Part shown: positions 14,120-16,567 of the stretch, piece after piece | How the letters are laid out: the number at the start of each line of letters is the position of its first letter | Numbering within the stretch: position 1 is the stretch's first letter | Assembly (NCBI GenBank): GCA_964560875.1 | Contig: CAZLMW010000156.1 | Span: 1-16,567 of the forward strand | Length of the DNA stretch: 16,567 nt | DNA from: CAZLMW01 sp964560875 | Lineage (GTDB): Bacteria > Myxococcota_A > UBA9042 | Reading direction: 5' to 3' | Notes under the pieces: generated by a model | The model's input: the letters and a program-made list of their open reading frames with translations, nothing else | Databases searched by the model: none | Told to the model about the DNA's origin: nothing | Position numbers and translations under genes: made by a program

Positions 14120-14216
14120 GGAGGCGCGTCGGGTCTGGTGACTCGCCTGGTCTTCAAAACCAGTGTAGGGCGTGACGAGCGTCCTGGGGGGGTTCGATTC
14201 CCCTGCGCTTCCGCCA
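14120..14216 (+). tRNA. selC: Selenocysteine tRNA, anticodon TCA
   Basis: This is a 97-base tRNA with encoded CCA (14214-14216) and G discriminator. The acceptor stem is eight pairs, GGAGGCGC (14120-14127) with GCGCTTCC (14205-14212), including one G-U pair. Eight pairs rather than seven is diagnostic of bacterial tRNA-Sec. The anticodon stem CTGGT/ACCAG encloses CTTCAAA, with TCA at 14154-14156, which reads UGA. A long variable arm forms GGGCG/CGTCC, and the T arm has TTCGATT as its loop. The order and spacing match E. coli selC. It is charged with serine by SerRS, then converted to Sec by SelA with selenophosphate from SelD, and delivered by SelB to UGA codons with a SECIS. None of these protein genes is in the window, but the host should make selenoproteins. 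Confidence 0.95.
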
Positions 14217-14238
14217 AATCCCATTCCCCTGCGCTTCC
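14197..14238 (+). repeat. Direct repeat of the tRNA-Sec 3' end
   Basis: The 16 bases ATTCCCCTGCGCTTCC, which form part of the T arm and the 3' acceptor strand of the tRNA (14197-14212), are repeated exactly at 14223-14238, starting 26 bases later. The sequence after the second copy lacks the GCCA tail. Integrases often use the 3' end of tRNA genes, and selC is a classical site. The extra copy may be the remnant of an attachment site after excision, or a simple local duplication. Confidence 0.8.
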
Positions 14239-14334
14239 ACCCCATGGATGTGATCCGCTATTGCGGTTGCATCATCGTGCAAACACTGGCACCACGCGGC
14301 TCCGTTTCTCGCGCGAGACAGCCACGAGGTCGCC

Positions 14335-16173
14335 ATGAATCGCATTCCTTCGAGCCTGTTGGCCTGCGCCATCGCCGCGGCTTGCACGACCACACCGACA
14401 ATCACGGGCGGCGGCGGGTCGGCCGGCCTTGACGCGGGCGGTGCGGCTGCTGACGGCCTCACGGGCTCGGATTCGGCGGCCACCGACACGCAGGGCAACG
14501 ACACGGGCGCCGCCAGCACGACCGACACCGCCAGCACGACCGGCAAAGACGCGACTGGCAACGACACGACCGGCAACGACACGACCGTCCAACCGCCGCT
14601 GGACGCGGGGCCCGGCGCTTACAAACGGATGTGCGATCCGTGTGTGAGCAGCTCCGACTGCAAAGAAAAAGGGCATGAAACGGCGTGCATCGACCGCGGC
14701 AAGGTCGGGCGCTTCTGCGGACGGCGCTGCGACACGGAAAACACCTGCCCGGGCGGCTACGCGTGCAAGATCGCCAAGACGAGCGAGGACATCTCGGCCA
14801 AGTACTGCGTGCCCGTCGACACCAACGACAAGCTGACCGACTGCCGCTGCAGCGCCACCGCCGCCCAGGCCAAGCTGTCGACCCCGTGCTGGAAGGTCCA
14901 ACTCGATTCCAAGGGTGGCGAGGCGGGCAAGTGCCCCGGCAAACGAACGTGCAACGGGCCGCTGCTGAGCGTGTGCCAGATGAGCGCGCCGGACAAAGAG
15001 GTCTGTGACGGCATCGACAACGACTGCGACGGGTTTGTCGATCCCGCCGGAACCAAGCTCTGTCAGGACTCGGCGGTCTGCAAGGACGGCAAGTGCGTCA
15101 AGCAGTGCAAGCCCCAAGACGGCGGCTGGTCCTTGTGGAAACCCGGCACCTGCGACAAGCCGTGCGGCGCCGGGATGATGACCTCGACGCGAACCTGCAC
15201 GTCGCCTGCACCCAACTGCGGCGGCAAGAAATGCGTCGGGGACGCGACGAAGAAAGAGGCCTGCAACACCCACAAGTGCCCGCAGCCAGGCAGCGAGTTG
15301 CCGCTCGGCAAGACCGTTTACGCGTCGCCCGGTCAGGTTGTGAAAGGCACGGTGCCAGCCGGCAAAACCAAGCTCACCGTGCACGTTTGGGGTGGCGGGG
15401 GCGGCGGTGGCGCGCCCGGGATCGGCGGTGGCGGCGCGTTCGTCGAAGCAACCATCGCTGTGAAACCCGGTGACGCCGTCGAGCTGCGCGTGGCCAGCGG
15501 TGGCGTGGCTGGCGGAGGTGGCGGCGGCGCGTCGTACGTCTTCGTCAAGAGCCAGGCGGTGCTCGTCGCTGGCGGCGGCGGCGGTGCGGGCTGGGACGGG
15601 TGTTCGGGCTGCAGCGGACCGGGGCTCGGCGATGGCGGCGGCGGCGGCAACGTCGGTGGCAGCGGCCTCGATGGCAAAGCGAACAACAAGTACGGGACCG
15701 GCAGCGCCGGCGGCAAAGGCGGCACGCAATCCGCGGGCGGCGCTGGCGGAAAGAGCAACAATACGAGCAAGTACACCAACTGCACGACAGACGGACAGGC
15801 TGGCAAGGCCAACGTCGGCGGACCGGGGAACGTGACGCAGTGCAAAGCCAAGGCGAAGGGAGCCAGCTTTCACCTGGGCGGCAAAATCGTCGGCAGCAAC
15901 GGCGCGGGCGGCGATGGCGGCGCGGGTCATTTCGGCGGCGGCAGCGGCGCAGCGATGTACACATACAGCGGCGGCGGCGGCGGTGGTGGCTCGTCGTTCA
16001 CCGGGCTCGGTGTCACGCTGGTCAGCAGCCAACCGGGTGCGATCGGGTCACCAGGCGGCGCGTCCAACAAGGAATATGCGGGCAAAGCAGGAGCCGGCGG
16101 CGCGGGCCAGACCAAGGCGTTCGGCGCCAAACCCGAAGCCGGCAAACCCGGACGAATAGTTCTTCAGATCTAG
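14335..16173 (+). CDS. Multi-domain surface lipoprotein: Cys-rich, MopE, TSP1 and glycine-rich domains
   Basis: This encodes 612 residues. The lipoprotein signal ends in AAAC (Cys17). A Thr/Asp/Gly linker runs to about residue 95. A Cys-rich region follows (about 100-220), with CVSSSDC and CRCSATA-type segments. A MopE-type metal-binding motif CDGIDNDCDGFVD lies at 224-236. A thrombospondin type 1 domain (about 264-315) has GGWSLWKPGTCDKPCGAG, the TRTC segment and a final CNTHKC. The rest (about 325-612) is a glycine-rich domain that starts LTVHVWGGGGGGGA and contains VLVAGGGGGAGW. This is the pattern of the glycine-rich fold seen in ALK/LTK-type proteins. Ca2+ or matrix binding and adhesion are plausible; no catalytic site is visible. 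The ATG has GAGG five bases upstream. Confidence 0.85.
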   Translation: MNRIPSSLLACAIAAACTTTPTITGGGGSAGLDAGGAAADGLTGSDSAATDTQGNDTGAASTTDTASTTGKDATGNDTTGNDTTVQPPLDAGPGAYKRMCDPCVSSSDCKEKGHETACIDRGKVGRFCGRRCDTENTCPGGYACKIAKTSEDISAKYCVPVDTNDKLTDCRCSATAAQAKLSTPCWKVQLDSKGGEAGKCPGKRTCNGPLLSVCQMSAPDKEVCDGIDNDCDGFVDPAGTKLCQDSAVCKDGKCVKQCKPQDGGWSLWKPGTCDKPCGAGMMTSTRTCTSPAPNCGGKKCVGDATKKEACNTHKCPQPGSELPLGKTVYASPGQVVKGTVPAGKTKLTVHVWGGGGGGGAPGIGGGGAFVEATIAVKPGDAVELRVASGGVAGGGGGGASYVFVKSQAVLVAGGGGGAGWDGCSGCSGPGLGDGGGGGNVGGSGLDGKANNKYGTGSAGGKGGTQSAGGAGGKSNNTSKYTNCTTDGQAGKANVGGPGNVTQCKAKAKGASFHLGGKIVGSNGAGGDGGAGHFGGGSGAAMYTYSGGGGGGGSSFTGLGVTLVSSQPGAIGSPGGASNKEYAGKAGAGGAGQTKAFGAKPEAGKPGRIVLQI

Positions 16174-16567
16174 CCTGACGAGCCGCAATTCCGGTCACAT
16201 TGCGACCCCGGCTGAAGCCGGGGCCTCAGTTGAGCAAGCCCTCCTTCGAGGGCTCGGCGTTGCGGTCCGCATGGCGGGTTCGCTGTATACATCGCACTTT
16301 CCGCTGCAAAACACGCTAACTGCCTGAAATCAAACGTGCGAATTTTGTATTATGTAAGGGTCCGACCCCGCTTGTGGGCGTGATTCATTACCCGGTCACG
16401 ACCGCCATCAGGGGTCTGGGCAAGCGGACATGCCGCAGGCTGTCCTGGGGGAGGTACGACCCTCGCGGAGGTGTCCGGCAGGTCACCGAGCAAGGTGCAG
16501 TGCCGCTTGCGGCACGGAGAAACGAAACAACGCCCCCGGGTGTGATCGGCCCGGACAGCGACAGCTG
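16174..16567. other. Non-coding right edge with hairpins and a less GC-rich patch
   Basis: No supported gene lies in these 394 bases. Two hairpins follow the lipoprotein gene (16206-16254). A less GC-rich patch at about 16275-16357 ends in the short palindrome GGGTCCGACCCC (16358-16369). Beyond it are further potential stems, for example TGCCGC/GCGGCA around TT at 16501-16514. An ATG at 16430 opens a frame to the window edge, but it is Arg/Pro-rich and unsupported. The structured, GC-rich end could be the start of a non-coding RNA or a mobile element that continues outside. Confidence 0.5.
16206..16254 (+). terminator. Two tandem hairpins after the surface lipoprotein gene
   Basis: CCCCGGC (16206-16212) pairs with GCCGGGG (16217-16223) around TGAA. 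AGCCCTC (16237-16243) pairs with GAGGGCT (16248-16254) around CTTC. They start 33 bases after the stop codon, as a transcription end would. No T run follows either stem, so they may instead be repeat-type intergenic hairpins that protect the mRNA end. Confidence 0.45.

Noticed and set aside
14120..14216. tRNA-Ser or UGA suppressor tRNA-Trp
   Set aside because: Anticodon TCA with an eight-pair acceptor, long variable arm and 97-base length fits tRNA-Sec. A Trp-type tRNA would lack the long variable arm, and a Ser tRNA would have a seven-pair acceptor and another anticodon.
14272..16032. 586-codon open frame on the minus strand
   Set aside because: It is Ala/Arg-rich and antisense to the Cys-rich/TSP1 lipoprotein, whose domains and signal peptide are clear. 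It would also run across its start region.
16430..16567. Open frame from ATG 16430 to the window end
   Set aside because: 46 codons, Arg/Pro-rich, no ribosome site and no recognisable motif; it overlaps hairpin-rich sequence.

Overview
The window is high-GC DNA from a Gram-negative bacterium. It encodes a TonB-dependent outer-membrane receptor and seven lipoproteins with signal peptides. Many of these lipoproteins have low-complexity Asp/Ala/Gly/Ser/Thr linkers, and one has a MopE-type CDGIDNDCDGF motif. That style is typical of predatory or fruiting deltaproteobacteria (Myxococcota and relatives). This placement is an inference from protein style, not from a marker gene. Twelve protein genes and one tRNA gene can be supported; most other long open frames are shadows.

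Layout. (1) 1-231: an edge with little coding signal, then a minus-strand lipoprotein with a rhodanese domain (232-876). (2) 1274-3679, plus strand: a tight three-gene operon of a ferritin-like diiron protein with a full E / ExxH / E / ExxH ligand set, a DUF1415-like protein and a small Rieske [2Fe-2S] ferredoxin. This looks like a dedicated oxygenase or oxidase with its own electron carrier. (3) 3698-9865, minus strand, transcribed right to left: SGNH/GDSL lipoprotein, PstS-like binding lipoprotein, histidine kinase, NarL-type response regulator, TonB-dependent receptor. The first three genes overlap by 13-14 nt, so this is probably one operon coupling sensing to outer-membrane uptake. (4) 9864-12179, plus strand: a lipoprotein of the glycoside hydrolase family 2 type. 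Its start codon overlaps that of the divergent SGNH gene. Together with region 3 it resembles a small glycan-utilisation locus. (5) 12195-13097: a lipoprotein methyltransferase with ten His-rich pentapeptide repeats after the lipid anchor. (6) 13284-16173: two Cys-rich surface lipoproteins flanking a selenocysteine tRNA gene (selC, 14120-14216). The second carries MopE, thrombospondin type 1 and glycine-rich domains. (7) 16174-16567: non-coding sequence with hairpins and a less GC-rich patch, possibly the edge of a mobile element or structured RNA.

The items most worth following are the diiron/DUF1415-like/Rieske operon, the tRNA-Sec gene with a duplicated 3' end resembling an attachment-site scar, the His-repeat exported methyltransferase, and the binding-protein/kinase/regulator/receptor operon facing a glycosidase.
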